Part shown: piece after piece, positions 28,782 to 37,841 of the stretch | How the letters are laid out: each line of letters begins with the position of its first letter | Position numbering within the stretch: position 1 is the first letter of the stretch | Assembly: GCA_903937385.1 (NCBI GenBank) | Contig: CAIZZF010000025.1 | Location: forward strand, 1 to 64,000 | DNA: 64,000 nt | Direction: 5' to 3' | DNA from: an uncultured Holophagaceae bacterium | GTDB lineage: Bacteria > Acidobacteriota > Holophagae > Holophagales > Holophagaceae | The notes under the pieces: generated by a model | What the model was told of the DNA's origin: nothing | The model's input: only the letters and a program-made list of their open reading frames with translations | Database searches by the model: none | Program-made: the position numbers and the translations under genes

Positions 28782-30002
28782 ATGGCGGACCCCAAGACCA
28801 TCGGCAGGTATCAGGTCCTGCGCCCCATCGGTCAGGGGGGCATGGGGACGGTCTACCTGGCTGAGGATCCCCTGCTCAAGCGGCGGGTGGCCATCAAGGT
28901 GATTCGCGTTACCGGGGCCGCCCGGCGCCAGGCCATGTTGCGGTTCCGCCGCGAGGCCGAGATCAGCGCCCAGCTCAACCACCCCAACCTGGTGACCGTC
29001 TTCGATGTGGGTGTGGAGGAGGAGCTGGGCCCCTTCCTGGCCATGGAATACGTCGAAGGGAAGAGCCTCGACAAGCACATCAAGGAGAAGAGCCTCGATC
29101 AGGAGACCGCCACGCGGGTGCTGATCCAGGCCATGCGGGCCCTGCGGGCGGCCCACCGGCAGGCCATCCTCCACCGCGACGTGAAGCCGGAGAACATCCT
29201 GCTCAGCGAAGAGGGCCGGGCCAAGCTCATGGACTTCGGCATCGCCCGGAGCATGGGGCACAGTGGCATGGATGCCGAGGACTCCCTGGAGCTGCCTGCG
29301 CCCGGGGCCGAAGGCACGGAGAGCTATGCCCAGACCATCGCCCTGCGGCTGACCATGACCGGGGACTTCCTCGGATCGCCCGCCTACGCCCCGCCGGAGG
29401 TCTTGCGAGGCGGCGACGGCACGCCCGCCTCGGACCGCTACAGCTTTGCCGCCACCGCCTTCGAGCTGCTGACGGGCCAGCTGCCCCACCCTGGCAGCGG
29501 CATCACGGAGATCATCGTCCACATCCTGCGGGAGCCGGTGATCCTGCCGCCGGGCCTCTCCCCGAAGCTGGCGGCGGTGTTCAACCGGGCGCTCGCCGTC
29601 GATCCCGACAACCGCTACACCACCCTGCCAGAGTTCATGGAGGAGCTCATCGACGCCCTGCCCGGACCGGCCAGCATGCGGGCCCGCCTCTTCGCGGCCC
29701 TGGGCCAGGAGGAGGACGGCAGCAGCGTGTCCACCGCCCGGTTCCGGATCGCGGAGCTGGGCCTGGAAGACAGCGGTCCAGCCCCCACGGTCACCCGGTC
29801 CCGATCGGGACGGGCACTGAAGATCGACCTTGCGGAGGATCCCGTCGAGAGCTACCTGGCGTCCCGGAAGGCCCCGGCGGGGTCCAGCCCCGGCCAGATC
29901 GACTGGGTCCGGATCCTCAAGTGGGCCGCCTTCACCTTCGTGATCCTCCAGCTCTTCTGGTGGCTGGCGCCTGCGATCTCCCGGTTCAGGCTGAAGTCCT
30001 GA
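28782..30002 (+). CDS. Membrane-anchored Ser/Thr protein kinase (Hanks type)
   Basis: 406 aa. An N-terminal kinase domain shows [13 protein letters not shown], the ATP lysine in [27 protein letters not shown] and a PPEV-type APE motif. The activation segment is long (about 50 residues between DFG and [10 protein letters not shown]). A linker leads to one C-terminal membrane helix ([20 protein letters not shown]) with almost nothing outside. It is divergent from efp by 75 nt. Targets unknown. Confidence 0.93.
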   Translation: MADPKTIGRYQVLRPIGQGGMGTVYLAEDPLLKRRVAIKVIRVTGAARRQAMLRFRREAEISAQLNHPNLVTVFDVGVEEELGPFLAMEYVEGKSLDKHIKEKSLDQETATRVLIQAMRALRAAHRQAILHRDVKPENILLSEEGRAKLMDFGIARSMGHSGMDAEDSLELPAPGAEGTESYAQTIALRLTMTGDFLGSPAYAPPEVLRGGDGTPASDRYSFAATAFELLTGQLPHPGSGITEIIVHILREPVILPPGLSPKLAAVFNRALAVDPDNRYTTLPEFMEELIDALPGPASMRARLFAALGQEEDGSSVSTARFRIAELGLEDSGPAPTVTRSRSGRALKIDLAEDPVESYLASRKAPAGSSPGQIDWVRILKWAAFTFVILQLFWWLAPAISRFRLKS

Positions 30003-31343
30003 TCAGGCGAAGGCCCGCAGCAGCAGGAACTGGGTGCCGTTCCAGCAGGCATGGATGAGGATGGGGGTGCGGAGGCTGCCCGTGTGGCGCATGGCCAGCC
30101 CCAGGACCAGGCCGAGGGTGCTGAGGACGGGCAGCCCCGCGGGCTGGAGGTGGATGGCCCCGAAAAGCAGCGCGGACAGGCCCAGGGCCAGGGCCAGCTG
30201 CTGCCGCTGGGCCAGCACGGGCAGGAGGAAGCCGCGGAAGAGCAGTTCCTCGAAGCAGGGCGCCAGCAGGGTGACCGTCAGGAACAGGGCCAGGTTCGGG
30301 AGCCAGCCGCGCAGGCTGCGCAGCAGCTCCTGCAGGTCCCGCTGGGGACTCTGGTCGGGGTTCAGCAGCGGTCCCGTCAGTAGGGCCACGGCCAGCACCA
30401 GCAGCACCGCCAGCCCCAGGAAGGCGACGCCCCAGACGAGGTCCCGGCCCGCGCGACCCGGCGCGACCCGCTGCCAGAGCTCCCGCAGGCTGAGTCCCTC
30501 CGCCCAGCAGATCAGGCTGACCCCCAGCGCCGCGTGGAGGGCGTAGCCCAGGGGAATGGCCAGCCACCGGAGCCCGGGCCAGGGTGCCAGCAGCAGCCCC
30601 GCGAGGTTGCTGGCCAGGAAGAAGCCCAGGAACCAGGTGAGGAGGACCAGGGCTGCGGCCCGGCCCGACAGGGACCAGGTCGGCAGGGGCAGGGGCTGGG
30701 GCCGGTCTCGGGTCGCCAGCAGGTAGATGAGCAGGGCCAGGCCGCCCGCCGCGGCGCCCACCACCAGCAACCCCATGGCCGCGAGTCCGGCCAGGCGGGT
30801 CGCCAGGGTGCGCCGGGCCTGGGCACGCAGCGCCTCACCTCCGGACTCGCGGTCCCGGAGGCGGGCTTCCAGCAGGTCGGCGACATAGCCATCCCCGAGA
30901 CGGCGATGGACCTCGGTCCGGTCCGCGCGGCTGGGGAGGGGCGCCCCGGTGTAGGCGGCGAGGCAGACGCGCCGGAAGCCCGGACCCCCCGCTCCGCTCG
31001 GTGTGGTCGCGGCCAGCCAGCGCTCGGTCGGCTCCTGCTGCTCGCCGAGTTCCTCCCTCAGGACGGCCAGCAGGGCCCGGTCCCAGGGCTCCTTGGCCTG
31101 GCGCTCGGTCCGGGCCCAGTCCCGCGATGGCACGCCCCGCCGCAGGACCAAGCCCGGCCCCCCCAGGGCCACCTCCAGCAGGCGGCCCTGGAGGCTGGCC
31201 CGCTCCGAGGGGCGCTTGGCGCTGCGCTGGCGGGCCGAGAGGGTCAGCCCCGCCACCAGCAGGGCCAACAGGGCCAGCAGGGCGATGAGGGAATCAGCCC
31301 AGCGGCGGTCGGGGTGCCAGGACTGGCGGGGAAGGGCGGACAT
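30003..31343 (-). CDS. CPBP-family (CAAX-like) intramembrane protease
   Basis: 446 aa with an N-terminal helix, a roughly 150-residue extracytoplasmic segment and then several membrane helices. The C-terminal third has the CPBP motifs: EELLFRGFLLPVLAQR, FGAIHLQP and a final His in ILIHACWNGTQF. These residues form the glutamate/histidine active site of the Rce1-like family. Its stop abuts that of the kinase, with no terminator between. Substrate unknown. Confidence 0.85.
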   Translation of the reverse strand: MSALPRQSWHPDRRWADSLIALLALLALLVAGLTLSARQRSAKRPSERASLQGRLLEVALGGPGLVLRRGVPSRDWARTERQAKEPWDRALLAVLREELGEQQEPTERWLAATTPSGAGGPGFRRVCLAAYTGAPLPSRADRTEVHRRLGDGYVADLLEARLRDRESGGEALRAQARRTLATRLAGLAAMGLLVVGAAAGGLALLIYLLATRDRPQPLPLPTWSLSGRAAALVLLTWFLGFFLASNLAGLLLAPWPGLRWLAIPLGYALHAALGVSLICWAEGLSLRELWQRVAPGRAGRDLVWGVAFLGLAVLLVLAVALLTGPLLNPDQSPQRDLQELLRSLRGWLPNLALFLTVTLLAPCFEELLFRGFLLPVLAQRQQLALALGLSALLFGAIHLQPAGLPVLSTLGLVLGLAMRHTGSLRTPILIHACWNGTQFLLLRAFA

Positions 31344-31379
31344 GGCTCCAGGCTACGCGAGTGGCGGCGTCCGGGTGCA

Positions 31380-31745
31380 TTAGAAGGGCTGGCGGCCCGT
31401 GCGTCGGAACCGCCAGACGGACCAGCGGAGGTAGATGCGGTTGACCAGTCCGGGGCAGCCGGGCAGGGCCAGCAGGGGGGCCAGCCAGCGCCAGCCCGGC
31501 AGGCGGCGGGCGATGGGGCGCAGCAGGTCGGCCCCGGCGCGGACCTCGCGAGTGGCCAGGTCGAGGCCGTGGATCTCCCGTTCGAGCGGCTTCCCGGCCA
31601 GCTCCGGGCCGAGGCGCAGCAGCTCGGGGTCGCGCAGGGAGACCACCAGGAGCAGCCCCCTCCGGTCTCTCTGGGCCAGCCAGAGGGCCATGCGGCAGCA
31701 GAGGGTGCAGGCGGGGTCGTAGGCGAGGAGCAGGGGGGCGGGCAT
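31380..31745 (-). CDS. DCC-family thiol-disulfide-type protein (DUF393)
   Basis: 121 aa from the ATG at 31745; upstream residues of the track ORF overlap the divergent thioesterase. The N-terminus LLAYDPACTLCCRMALWL contains the YDxxCxxC signature of the DCC family, thioredoxin-like proteins of uncertain function. The C-terminal part is hydrophobic and basic. It is 36 nt upstream of the CPBP gene on the same strand, so the two are likely co-transcribed. Confidence 0.8.
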   Translation of the reverse strand: MPAPLLLAYDPACTLCCRMALWLAQRDRRGLLLVVSLRDPELLRLGPELAGKPLEREIHGLDLATREVRAGADLLRPIARRLPGWRWLAPLLALPGCPGLVNRIYLRWSVWRFRRTGRQPF

Positions 31746-31790
31746 CGTCGATTCCGGGGTTGGCGTTAAGGTAATTGTATTGGAGGCACC

Positions 31791-32186
31791 ATGCCATTCT
31801 CCCACCCCATCGAGGTCAGGTTCGGCGATCTGGACGCCATGGGTCATGTGAACAATGCCATGATCGTGACCTACATCGAGCAGGCCCGGTTCCAGTGGTG
31901 GCGGAGCTATCTGGGGGGCCGCAAGTTCCAGGAAGAAGGGTTCCTGCTGGCCCGGGTGGAGGTGGACTACCGCATGCCCATCCTGCTGGGGGACGACGTC
32001 CGCGTGGAGCTGCACTGCAGCCGGGTGGGCAACAGCTCCTTCGAGCTCACCTACCGCGTCACCAAGGGCCTCGCCGGCGAGCTCTTCGCCGAGGGCAAGT
32101 CGGTCCAGGTCATGCTGGACTTCACCACCAACCGCCCCAAGGCCCTCTCCGCCGCCACACGGGAGTGGGTCGAAGCCCAAGCCTGA
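31791..32186 (+). CDS. 4-hydroxybenzoyl-CoA thioesterase-fold acyl-CoA thioesterase
   Basis: 131 aa hotdog-fold protein. The signature EVRFGDLDAMGHVNNAMIVTYIEQAR contains the catalytic Asp of the 4HBT/YbgC/FadM group. It hydrolyses acyl-CoA or acyl-ACP; chain preference is not readable. The stop overlaps the next start (TGATG), so the two form an operon. Confidence 0.9.
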   Translation: MPFSHPIEVRFGDLDAMGHVNNAMIVTYIEQARFQWWRSYLGGRKFQEEGFLLARVEVDYRMPILLGDDVRVELHCSRVGNSSFELTYRVTKGLAGELFAEGKSVQVMLDFTTNRPKALSAATREWVEAQA

Positions 32187-32935
32187 TGCTGCTGGGCACC
32201 GCCACCTGGGACGAGGGTCCGGCGGTCCGGCGGGCCCTGGTGGCCCGGCTGGACTCCGGCCGCCTGGCGGACCTGAGCCGCATTGAGGCCCTCCGCCTGC
32301 GGAAGCTGGGCGAGGGGGATCCCGACCGGCTGGCCGAGGTGCTGGTACCCGCCAGCCTGCGCCGCCTGCTGGACGGGGGGCCCCGGGCCCTGGCTCGGGC
32401 GCGCCAGACCGTGGCCTATGCCGAGAAGTGGGACCGGCGGGGGACCCTCCCCGAGTTCCTGGCGCCGGCCGCCTCGGCGGTGGCCCTGGGTCCCTGCCTG
32501 CCCCGGCCTGCGGCCCTGCGCCGGATGGATGGCTCCCAGCTGGATCGTCTAGGCGTCCGGGGACCGGGAGCGGAGCTCGCGGCTCCGCCCCAGCCAGCCA
32601 TGGCTGCCGTGGGGCTGGCCGGCGGCGCCATCGGGGGCTTCTGTCTTGCCCTGGAGGAGGCCGGCAGTCTGGTGCTGGGGGCCTGGCTGACGGATGCCTG
32701 GCCCACGGGCAGTCTGGAGCTGCGGTTGGGGAGCACCCGGCGGAGCGCGCCCCTGAAGGCCTGGGAGGGCCTGGACCTGCCCCCGCTCCGTGCCGGCGAG
32801 GTGCTGCTCCTGACGCCCCCGAAGCTGAAGCCGCTGCACGGCCTGGTGGCCGGCGCGGAGGTCTTCCTCAGTGCGGGCTTCGAGCAGCTGGCGCTTCGCC
32901 TCGGCCCCGAGAGCGTCCATCCCACCGTGCAGTGA
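32186..32935 (+). CDS. Hypothetical protein coupled to the thioesterase gene
   Basis: 249 aa from the ATG at 32186, which overlaps the thioesterase stop; the longer track frame from 31775 merely reads through the thioesterase gene out of frame. Leu/Ala/Arg-rich, with a helical first half (RRALVARLDSGRLADLSRIEALRLRKLG) and a second half with short beta segments. No signal peptide, membrane helix or familiar motif. Not recognised. Its translation is coupled to the thioesterase, suggesting a shared process. Confidence 0.75.
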   Translation: MLLGTATWDEGPAVRRALVARLDSGRLADLSRIEALRLRKLGEGDPDRLAEVLVPASLRRLLDGGPRALARARQTVAYAEKWDRRGTLPEFLAPAASAVALGPCLPRPAALRRMDGSQLDRLGVRGPGAELAAPPQPAMAAVGLAGGAIGGFCLALEEAGSLVLGAWLTDAWPTGSLELRLGSTRRSAPLKAWEGLDLPPLRAGEVLLLTPPKLKPLHGLVAGAEVFLSAGFEQLALRLGPESVHPTVQ

Positions 32936-32938
32936 GGC

Positions 32939-34285
32939 TCAGCCCCGGATCATCTCGGCGATGAGGAAGGCCATCTCCAGGCTCTGGGTGCCGTTCAGCC
33001 GGGGATCGCAGCCGGTCTCGTAGGCCTTGGCGAGGTCGGCCTCAGACAGGCGCTCGGTGCCGCCGGTGCACTCGGTGACCGCCTCGCCCGTGAGCTCGAT
33101 GTGGACGCCGCCCAGGTGGGAGCCCTGGGCCCGGTGGAGCTCGAAGGCCAGGCGGAGCTCCGCGAGGATGGCGGCGAAGTCCCGGGTCTTGAACCCCGAG
33201 GCGCTCTCGACGCCGTTCCCGTGCATGGGGTCGCAGCTCCAGAGCACCGGGTGGTCCGTGGCCTGGACCGCCGCCAGCAGGGGGGGCAGGGCCGCCTGGA
33301 TGCGGGTGGCGCCGAAGCGGGAGATCAGGGTGATGCGTCCGGGCTCGCGGTCGGGATCGAGCCGATCGAGCAGGGCGACCAGGTGGTCCGGGGTGGCGCT
33401 GGGACCCACCTTCACGCCGAGGGGGTTGCGGAGACCGCGGAGGTACTCGAGATGGGCGCCGTCCAGCTGGCGGGTGCGCTCGCCCACCCAGAGGGTGTGG
33501 GCCCCGAGGTTGCAGTAGCCCCGGTCCTCGCCGACCCAGCGGGTCAGGGCCTCTTCGTAGGGCAGCAGGAGGGCCTCGTGGCTGGTGAAGAAGTCGATGC
33601 GCTCCAGCACGTCGCGCTGGACGCCGCCCAGGGCCTCCAGGAAGTCCAGGGACTCCCGCACCTGGTCCAGGGTCCGTCGGTAGGCAGGCACTTCCCCGGA
33701 TCCGCCCGGCAGCTCCCAGCGCTCCGGGTGGTGCAGGTCCGCGAAGCCGCTGGCGGTGAGGGCCCGTAGGTGGTTGAGGGTGGCGGCCGAGTGGTAGTAG
33801 GCCTCCAGCATGCGGCCGGGATCAGGCCGGCGGCTGTCAGGATCAGGCTCCAGGCCGTTGATGAGGTCGCCCCGGTAGCTGGGCAGCTCCCGGCCCTGAA
33901 TGATCTCCGTGGGCTTGCTGCGGGGCTTCGCGAACTGGCCGGCGATGCGCCCCACGCGCACCACGGGCTTGCGGCCGCCGTGGGTGAGGGCCACGGACAT
34001 CTGCAGCAGCACCCGCAGCTTGCCCTCGATGGCCTCCGGCGTGCAGTCCTGGAAGCGCTCGGCGCAGTCACCGCCCTGGAGCAGGAAGCGCCGGCCAGCG
34101 GCGGCCTCCGCCAGCAGCCCGCGCAGGCGGGTGATCTCGCCCGGCACCACCAGGGGCGGCAGCCGCCGCAGGCGCGCCAGCACAGCCTCGACCTCGGAAG
34201 GCTGGTCGTAGGTAGGCTGTTGCGCGGCCGGGCAGCGCTGCCAGCTGTGGGGATTCCAGGGTGCCGGGATGAGGGTTTCGCTCAA
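32939..34285 (-). CDS. Class II (plant-type) DAHP synthase
   Basis: 448 aa, first committed step of the shikimate pathway (phosphoenolpyruvate plus erythrose 4-phosphate). Family motifs are WNPHSWQRCPAAQQPTY, LLQGGDCAERFQDC, GRIAGQFAKPRSKPTE, TSHEALLLPYEEALTR and CDPMHGNG. The start is a TTG at 34285 overlapping the nadA stop (TTGA), with the protein beginning (M)SETLIPAPWNP. The longer track ORF enters nadA in another frame. It is translationally coupled to nadA. Confidence 0.94.
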   Translation of the reverse strand: MSETLIPAPWNPHSWQRCPAAQQPTYDQPSEVEAVLARLRRLPPLVVPGEITRLRGLLAEAAAGRRFLLQGGDCAERFQDCTPEAIEGKLRVLLQMSVALTHGGRKPVVRVGRIAGQFAKPRSKPTEIIQGRELPSYRGDLINGLEPDPDSRRPDPGRMLEAYYHSAATLNHLRALTASGFADLHHPERWELPGGSGEVPAYRRTLDQVRESLDFLEALGGVQRDVLERIDFFTSHEALLLPYEEALTRWVGEDRGYCNLGAHTLWVGERTRQLDGAHLEYLRGLRNPLGVKVGPSATPDHLVALLDRLDPDREPGRITLISRFGATRIQAALPPLLAAVQATDHPVLWSCDPMHGNGVESASGFKTRDFAAILAELRLAFELHRAQGSHLGGVHIELTGEAVTECTGGTERLSEADLAKAYETGCDPRLNGTQSLEMAFLIAEMIRG

Positions 34286-35250
34286 CCGAGGGCCAGCATC
34301 CGCTCGAGGGGCTTGAGGGCCTGCACCCGGAGGGACTCCTCCAGATGGATCTCGGGCTTGAGGTCCCGAAGGCAGAGGTAGAGCTTCTCCAGGCTGTTGA
34401 GCTTCATGTAGGGGCAGAGGCTGCAGTTGCAGCCGCTGTCGGCGGGGGCGGGGATCAGCTCTGCTTCGGGCCGCCGCAGGTGCATCTGGTGGAGGATGCC
34501 CGCCTCGGTGGCGACGATGAAGGCCTTGGCGCGGTCCTTCTCGACGTAGTTCAGCAGGGCCGCGGTGGAGCCCACGAAGTCCGCCAGCTGGCTGACGGTT
34601 GCGTCGCACTCGGGATGGGCGATGAGCTTGGCCTCCGGGTGCTGGGCCTTGAGGGCGGCCAGGCGCTTGGCGGTGAACTGCTCATGGACGATGCAGAAGC
34701 CCGGGAACAGCACCATGTCGCGGCCTGTCTGCTTCATCACCCACTTGCCCAGGTGGCGGTCCGGGGCGAAGACCAGCTTCCGGTCTTTCGGCAGGCTGTT
34801 CACCACGCGCTCGGCGTTGCTGCTGGTGCAGATGACCGTGCTTAGGGCCTTCACGCCCGCGGAGCAGTTGATGTAGCTGACGACGTCGTGGTCCGGGTAC
34901 TGCTTCAGCCACTCGGCGAAGTAATCGGCGGGGCAGCGGTCCGCCAGGCTGCAGCCCGCGTCCATGTCCGGGATGACCACGGTCTTGGTGGGGTTGAGGA
35001 TCTTGGCGGTCTCCGCCATGAAGTGGACGCCGCAGAAGGCGATCACGTCGGCATCGGTCTTGGCGGCCTGCTGGCTCAGCTGCAGGCTGTCGCCCACAAA
35101 GTCGGCCAGGTCCTGGATCTCGGGTTCCTGGTAGTAGTGGCCCAGGATGACGGCCTTGCGCGCGGCCTTGAGGCGCCGAATCTCAGCAGGCAGGTCCAGG
35201 CCCGCGGGGATGCTCTCGAGGTCGGGGAGGTAGGGGGCGGTCAGGTCCAT
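34282..35250 (-). CDS. nadA: Quinolinate synthase
   Basis: 322 aa, makes quinolinate from iminoaspartate and dihydroxyacetone phosphate for NAD synthesis, using a 4Fe-4S cluster. Motifs: VILGHYYQEPEIQDLADFVGDS, FCGVHFMAETAKIL and the C-terminal GCNCSLCPYMKLN with the cluster cysteines; the other ligand cysteines lie near DAGCSLADRC and HPEC. No nadB or nadC is adjacent. The downstream partner is the DAHP synthase. Confidence 0.96.
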   Translation of the reverse strand: MDLTAPYLPDLESIPAGLDLPAEIRRLKAARKAVILGHYYQEPEIQDLADFVGDSLQLSQQAAKTDADVIAFCGVHFMAETAKILNPTKTVVIPDMDAGCSLADRCPADYFAEWLKQYPDHDVVSYINCSAGVKALSTVICTSSNAERVVNSLPKDRKLVFAPDRHLGKWVMKQTGRDMVLFPGFCIVHEQFTAKRLAALKAQHPEAKLIAHPECDATVSQLADFVGSTAALLNYVEKDRAKAFIVATEAGILHQMHLRRPEAELIPAPADSGCNCSLCPYMKLNSLEKLYLCLRDLKPEIHLEESLRVQALKPLERMLALG

Positions 35251-35311
35251 GGGATCATTCTAGAGGTCCTGGGGCTTGGGGGGAGGCCCGGGTTGTTTCC
35301 CCGACGAGTTG

Positions 35312-35596
35312 TCAACCCTTCGCCAGGAAACTTTGGATGCGCCGGCTGGGCTCTGGATGGTCGAAAACCTCGGAGAAAGCGGCTCTTTCCCAGGCCAGGG
35401 CCGCAGGACGTGGCAATCCGGCCTGGTTCTGGCGGAGGTTCTCCAGCAGGAGGAGGGCCCGGTCACAGGCCAAAAAGGCTGTTGCCACACGCGGGTCTGT
35501 GCTACCCTGGTCGAGGATCACAGGGTCCAAGTGGATGTGGGAATCCGATGCATGCCCCCCAGGGGCGGCTATCGGTCCACGTCTAGTTGTATTCAT
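35312..35596 (-). CDS. Doubtful small ORF, possibly an enoyl-CoA hydratase-tail remnant
   Basis: 94 aa in the 369-nt gap between divergent nadA and the glutamine synthetase. The C-terminal half (PAALAWERAAFSEVFDHPEP ... FLAKG) has the look of the last helices of enoyl-CoA hydratases, while the N-terminal part does not. Its start is only 23 nt from the divergent synthetase start, leaving no room for its own promoter. It could be a small leader gene of nadA, a relic, or a chance ORF. The rest of the gap should contain the promoters of the two neighbours. Confidence 0.3.
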   Translation of the reverse strand: MNTTRRGPIAAPGGHASDSHIHLDPVILDQGSTDPRVATAFLACDRALLLLENLRQNQAGLPRPAALAWERAAFSEVFDHPEPSRRIQSFLAKG

Positions 35597-35619
35597 GCCT
35601 ATTCATCCAAGGGGGAAAC

Positions 35620-37779
35620 ATGTCCAAGACCCAGGCTCCGGATACGTCCAGCATCTCACGGTTGGACCAGGTCAAGGTCAGCCAGTACTTCGGCTGCAAT
35701 ACCTTCAGCGAGCGCACCATGCGCGAGCGGCTGCAGAAGGACGTCTACAAGTCCTATCGCCAGTCCCTGAAGCGCAGCGAGCCCCTGTCTCCCGAGGTGG
35801 CCAAGAGCGTGGCTCTGGCCATGAAGGAATGGGCCATCGAGCTGGGCTGCACCCACTTCACCCACTGGTTCCTCCCCATGACCGGCGCCACCGCTGAGAA
35901 GCACGACGCCTTCATCATGTGGGACGAGCCCGGCCAGGTCACCGAGCGCTTCAGTGGCGGCATGCTCACCCAGGGCGAGCCGGACGCCAGCTCCTTCCCG
36001 AGCGGCGGTCTCCGCGCCACCTTCGAGGCCCGGGGCTACACGGCCTGGGATCCCGCCAGCCCGGCCTTCCTCATGGAAGGGCCCCTGGGCAAGACCCTCT
36101 GCATCCCCACGGCCTTCATCGGCTACCACGGCGAGGCACTGGATCACAAGGTGCCCCTCCTCCGCTCCATGGCCGTGGTCTCCGATCAGGCCAAGGCCGC
36201 GCTGAAGTTCTTCGGCGTGAACGCGGAGACGGTGGTGGCCCAGTGCGGCCCCGAGCAGGAATACTTCGCGGTGGACCTCGAACTGGCCCAGCAGCGGCCC
36301 GACCTGATGTTCGCCAACCGCACCCTCCAGGGCGCCAAACCCCCCAAGGGCCAGGAGCTCGAGGACCACTACTTCGGCAGCATCAAGGAGCGCGTGCTGG
36401 GCTTCATGCAGGAAGTCGAGCTGGAGTGCTTCAAGCTCGGCATCCCCGCCAAGACCCGCCACAACGAGGTGGCCCCCAACCAGTTCGAGATCGCCCCCAT
36501 CTACGAAGCCGCCAACCTCGCCAGCGATCACAACCAGCTGCTGATGGAGCTCCTGAAGTCCATAGGCGAGCGCCGCGGCCTGGCCATCCTGCTCCACGAG
36601 AAGCCCTTCGCCGGCGTCAACGGCAGCGGCAAGCACGTGAACTGGAGCATCGCCACGGACGAGGGCCAGAACCTGATGGAGCCCGGCCAGACGCCCGAGG
36701 AGAACCTGCAGTTCCTCTACTTCCTCAGCGCCACCCTGAAGGCCATCCACACCCACGGCGGCCTGCTCCGCGCGGCCATCGCCAGCGCCGGGAACGACCA
36801 CCGCCTCGGCGCCAACGAGGCGCCCCCGGCCATCATGTCCGCCTTCCTGGGCGCCCAGCTGAACCACATCCTGGACTCCATCGAGAAGGGCGACGTGGCC
36901 AATGTCTCCACCCAGGGCATCATCGACCTGGGCATCGGCAACCTGCCGCGCATTGAGAAGGACGCCACGGACCGCAACCGCACCAGCCCCTTCGCCTTCA
37001 CGGGCAACAAGTTCGAGTTCCGCGCCGTGGGCTCCAGCCAGCCCATCGCCCTGCCTCTGACGGTCATCAACGCCGCCGTGGCCGAGGCCCTCGAGGACCT
37101 CAACACCAAGCTGGCCGCCGAGCTCAATGCCGGCAAGGAGCACAAGGCCGCGGTTCTGACCGTGGTGCGCCAGGCCATCATCGAGACCAAGGCCATCCGC
37201 TTCGAAGGCAACGGCTACTCGGACGAGTGGAAGGTCGAGGCCGAGCGCCGGGGCCTGCCCCACGCCAAGGACACCGTGGCCGCCCTGCACATCTGGGAGG
37301 AGCCTGCCGTGAAGGCCGTCTTCTCGAAGCCGGGCATCCTGTCCGAGGGCGAGCTCGAGTCCCGGCTCCACATCCGGCACGAGCAGTATCAGAAGGCGAT
37401 CGCCATCGAGACCCAGGTCCTGAGGGAAATGGCCGAGACCCAGATCCTGCCCTCCATCTCGGCCGACCTCGGCGCCCGTGCCGAGAGCCTCGCGAAGCTG
37501 GCTGTGGTCGGCATCAGCGTCCCCGAGACCCTGAAGCAGGCCCTGCAGAACCAGGCCACGCTCGCCGGCGAGGCCCAGGCCCGCCTCAGTGCCATGAAGG
37601 CGGCCCTGAACGCGGCCGAGGCCATCGAGGACCTCCATGCCCGCACCGAGGCCTTCGGGAACTCGGTCAACCAGTCCAAGCACGCCCTCCGCGAGGTCCT
37701 CGACCAGCTGGAAGAAGCCTGCGACGCGGACCTCTGGCCCCTGCCGAAGTACTGGCAGCTGCTCTCTCCGCTGGTCTAG
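35620..37779 (+). CDS. glnN: Type III glutamine synthetase
   Basis: 719 aa, the long GSIII form (GSI is about 470 aa). It assimilates ammonium into glutamine as a large cytoplasmic oligomer. Motifs: THWFLPMTG, GPEQEYFAVD, KTRHNEVAPNQFEIAPIYE, NGSGKHVNWSIA and NRTSPFAFTGNKFEFRAVGSS. The ATG at 35620 has a GGGGG site directly upstream; the track start is 33 bases earlier. It is a single gene closed by a strong terminator. Confidence 0.96.
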   Translation: MSKTQAPDTSSISRLDQVKVSQYFGCNTFSERTMRERLQKDVYKSYRQSLKRSEPLSPEVAKSVALAMKEWAIELGCTHFTHWFLPMTGATAEKHDAFIMWDEPGQVTERFSGGMLTQGEPDASSFPSGGLRATFEARGYTAWDPASPAFLMEGPLGKTLCIPTAFIGYHGEALDHKVPLLRSMAVVSDQAKAALKFFGVNAETVVAQCGPEQEYFAVDLELAQQRPDLMFANRTLQGAKPPKGQELEDHYFGSIKERVLGFMQEVELECFKLGIPAKTRHNEVAPNQFEIAPIYEAANLASDHNQLLMELLKSIGERRGLAILLHEKPFAGVNGSGKHVNWSIATDEGQNLMEPGQTPEENLQFLYFLSATLKAIHTHGGLLRAAIASAGNDHRLGANEAPPAIMSAFLGAQLNHILDSIEKGDVANVSTQGIIDLGIGNLPRIEKDATDRNRTSPFAFTGNKFEFRAVGSSQPIALPLTVINAAVAEALEDLNTKLAAELNAGKEHKAAVLTVVRQAIIETKAIRFEGNGYSDEWKVEAERRGLPHAKDTVAALHIWEEPAVKAVFSKPGILSEGELESRLHIRHEQYQKAIAIETQVLREMAETQILPSISADLGARAESLAKLAVVGISVPETLKQALQNQATLAGEAQARLSAMKAALNAAEAIEDLHARTEAFGNSVNQSKHALREVLDQLEEACDADLWPLPKYWQLLSPLV

Positions 37780-37790
37780 GGTTCTCTGAT

Positions 37791-37832
37791 CTCCATGAAA
37801 ACGGGCCGCATCCGCGGCCCGTTTTCATGGAG
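37791..37832. terminator. Bidirectional intrinsic terminator
   Basis: A 19-bp perfect stem, ctccatgaaaacgggccgc / gcggcccgttttcatggag, with a 4-nt loop lies between the convergent glutamine synthetase and barrel genes. The tttt within the lower stem gives T-rich 3' sides on both strands. Confidence 0.9.
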
Positions 37833-37841
37833 GACTTGAAG

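Noticed and set aside
28707-29522. N-terminal extension of EF-P in the ORF track (463 aa)
   Set aside because: It runs antisense through the kinase gene; EF-P homology begins at the ATG 28706.
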